Positions 62,591 to 64,000 of a DNA stretch of 64,000 nucleotides are shown piece by piece (position 1 is the stretch's first letter; every line of letters begins with the position of its first letter). The stretch lies in contig CAVZZP010000001.1 of assembly GCA_963779765.1 (NCBI GenBank), forward strand, positions 1,087,129-1,151,128, in the 5' to 3' direction. Under the pieces are notes generated by a model. That model searched no databases, was not told the origin of the DNA, and saw only the letters and a program-made list of their open reading frames with translations. Made by a program: the position numbers and the translations under genes. The stretch is from Silicimonas sp963779765. GTDB lineage: Bacteria; Pseudomonadota; Alphaproteobacteria; Rhodobacterales; Rhodobacteraceae.

Positions 62591-63085
62591 TCAAGGCACC
62601 TCGTAGGGTTCGACTTCCTTGGGCGCGAGGGTCAGCCCAGCCGCGACATCCCTTATGTGTCGCCCCGCAACCTCCATCTCGCCCGCGATCTCGGCCAGAG
62701 GCACCATGACGAAGGCGCGGTTGAACATCTCGGGATGCGGCAGCGTCAGGGCGGGCGAGGCGAACTCCTCCTCACCCAGGAACAGCAGATCAACGTCGAT
62801 CAGTCGCGGCCCCCATCGCTCGCCGGGCGTCCGGCCCAGTTGGACCTCGATCTCTTTCGCGGCCCGCAACGCCTCGTGCGGCGTCAGGCTGGTCTGCCCC
62901 ACGGCGCAGGCATTGACGAACCAGTCCTGGTCTTCCTTCCCCCAGGGCGCGGTCTTGTAGAACGACGACACCCTGTGGATCTCGATCCCGTCCACCGCCT
63001 CCAGGAACGCCAGCGCAGCACGGATCTGGGAGGACTTCTCGCCGACGTTGCTGCCCAGGGCGAAACCGACCGTCCGTTGACGCAG
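62591..63085 (-). CDS. folK: 2-amino-4-hydroxy-6-hydroxymethyldihydropteridine diphosphokinase
   Basis: The C-terminal part of a frame that continues in phase from folB. FolK begins about QRTVGFALGSNVGEKSSQIR, and no ATG, GTG or TTG lies in frame at the boundary, so it is fused to folB as read. Signature motifs are FYKTAPWGKEDQDWFVNACA, LGRTPGERWGPRLIDVDLLF and TLPHPEMFNRAFVMVPL. It transfers pyrophosphate from ATP to 6-hydroxymethyl-dihydropterin in folate synthesis. Start position uncertain. Confidence 0.88.
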   Translation of the reverse strand: MRQRTVGFALGSNVGEKSSQIRAALAFLEAVDGIEIHRVSSFYKTAPWGKEDQDWFVNACAVGQTSLTPHEALRAAKEIEVQLGRTPGERWGPRLIDVDLLFLGEEEFASPALTLPHPEMFNRAFVMVPLAEIAGEMEVAGRHIRDVAAGLTLAPKEVEPYEVP

Positions 63086-63439
63086 CCGCGTCAGCTCTAC
63101 GCCGACGGTGTCGAAACTGGCGTCTATCGGCGCGCCCGGCTTGCGAATACGTACTGTCGCAGCCGTCGCCGTCCTGAACCGCTCCAGGATGGCCGCGATC
63201 ACGCGCTCGGCGAAGGTCTCGATCAGGCGATAGGGCCCTTGGTCCGAGACCTCCTGCGCCAGCGCGCACAGCGTCGCATAGCAGATTGCCCGACGATAGT
63301 CGTCGTTCCGGACGCGCGCCGCGCATCCGTCCGGACTTCGATGTCGAGGAAGAACCGCTGCCCGAGGATGCGTTCCTCCTCGTTCACTCCATGCCGTCCG
63401 ACGATGCAGAGGTTCGTCACGAATATTCGTGTCGTTCAT
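63080..63439 (-). pseudogene. folB: dihydroneopterin aldolase, frame-disrupted
   Basis: FolB starts MNDTNI at ATG 63439; its next segment (VTNLCIVGRHGVNEEERILG, then QRFFLDIEVRTDARRA) is in another frame. The remainder (VRNDDYRRAICYATLCALAQ, then YRLIETFAERVIAAIL, then VRIRKPGAPIDASFDTVGVE) returns to the first. One extra base near 63426 and one missing base near 63315 explain this. The conserved Glu and Lys of dihydroneopterin aldolase (GVNEEER and VRIRKPGAP) are present. The frame then runs into folK. Confidence 0.8.
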
Positions 63440-64000
63440 GCCCTGCCCTCCTCCGAAACGTCGCCTGCACCATCTTCACCGCCTCGACATGCGGGGCGAC
63501 GTCGTTGACGCCGGATCACCCGGGCGCCCTTCGCGAGGCCCAGCGTATTCGCAACCAGCGTCCCCGTCAGCCGCCCGTCGACCTCGGCGGCAAGAACATG
63601 CCCGATGAACTTCTTGCGCGAGAGACCAAGCAGCACCGGACGCCCGTACCACTCGCTCAACTCGTCCAGCCGGTTGAGGCAGGTCAGGCTTTGCGCCGGC
63701 GTCTTGCCGAAGCCGATGCCGGGATCGACGAGAATCCGCTCTTGCGCCACCCCGGCACGCGCGGCCAGATTCCAGCGAACGGTCGAGGAACCGTCGCATG
63801 TCGGCCATCACGTCCCGATTTGGGTCGACGTCCAAACGGTTGTACATCAGGACCGCGATCGCACCCGTCTCCGCCGTCATCGTCTCGGCCATCCTCGGCA
63901 TCGCGCTGGGCAACCCCACACGTCGTTGACGATCACGGCCCCCGCGGCCACAGCTGCCCGCGCCACTTACGCCTTGTAGGTGTCGATCGACAATGATCGG
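63417..64000 (-). pseudogene. folP: dihydropteroate synthase, 5' partial, frame-disrupted
   Basis: The C-terminal two-thirds of DHPS; the 5' end is beyond the window. Motifs are SIDTYKA and VARAAVAAGAVIVNDVWG (pterin site), RILVDPGIGFGKTPAQSL, GRPVLLGLSRKKFIG and GARVIRVNDVAPHVEAVKM. These are split over frames by +1 changes near 63509 and 63770 and a -1 near 63915, and an in-frame TAA lies at 63967-63969 where Glu is expected. It joins pABA to the pterin. The order folP-folB-folK is usual. The density of breaks suggests poor sequence here rather than decay. Confidence 0.85.

Overview
The window is a GC-rich, gene-dense stretch of a bacterial chromosome. Gene content and arrangement point to an alphaproteobacterium of the Rhodobacterales (Roseobacter/Rhodobacteraceae type). 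The indicators are a tiny aa3 cytochrome oxidase subunit IV, three peptide deformylase genes followed by fmt, a DUF3445 haem-demethylase-like protein, a plant-type glutamate-cysteine ligase, an xdhABC cluster fused to a BMP-type nucleoside ABC transporter, and a beta-oxidation cluster with paired MerR regulators. No genus can be named from this alone. I saw no tRNA, rRNA, CRISPR array, transposase or phage gene.

Layout. 1-1.7 kb: end of an AzlC/AzlD exporter, a broken lipoprotein gene and the aa3 oxidase subunit IV. 1.8-9.7 kb (minus strand): fatty-acid beta-oxidation (fadB-like, fadA-like, a DmdC-like acyl-CoA dehydrogenase, a GST, small unknowns) under two MerR regulators. 9.8-15.2 kb: two hotdog thioesterases, a MATE exporter, pyrD-DUF952 and a periplasmic 5'-nucleotidase. 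15.2-16.35 kb: a lower-GC accessory patch with a broken NTF2-like gene, an orphan ORF, two families of short repeats and 11-bp phased repeats. 16.35-24.7 kb: yqgE, a DsbD-N-like protein, an RND efflux pair, and the overlapping udg-lysE-moaB operon. 24.7-32.3 kb: the pyrB operon with an inactive dihydroorotase-like protein, two unknowns and plsY, then gshA and dapA. 32.5-38.7 kb: lytic transglycosylase, dinB, qmcA-nfeD and a copper-delivery operon (DUF2946-like, PCuAC, Sco). 38.8-45.1 kb: a C-S lyase, def-def-def-fmt, and a PepSY / cytochrome b561 / membrane-LuxR operon, then DUF3445. 45.5-50.2 kb: clpB, pyrF and a stand-alone Hint-domain protein. 50.2-60.6 kb: a purine uptake and oxidation operon (xdhA-xdhB-xdhC, ABC ATPase, two permeases, BmpA). 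60.8-64 kb: dienelactone hydrolase, ArsR with an AHSA1 partner, and the folP-folB-folK cluster, which runs off the window.

Nine otherwise normal genes carry single-base frame breaks, mostly +1, and the density rises at the right-hand end. Most look like residual sequencing or assembly indels rather than real pseudogenes, so I describe the intended protein for each. The most interesting biology is the set of retained catalytically dead paralogues (third deformylase, dihydroorotase-like protein), the repeat-bounded accessory patch at 15.2-16.3 kb, a dispersed 22-bp motif sitting at ribosome-binding positions, and a membrane-anchored LuxR protein encoded with a b-type cytochrome and a PepSY protein.
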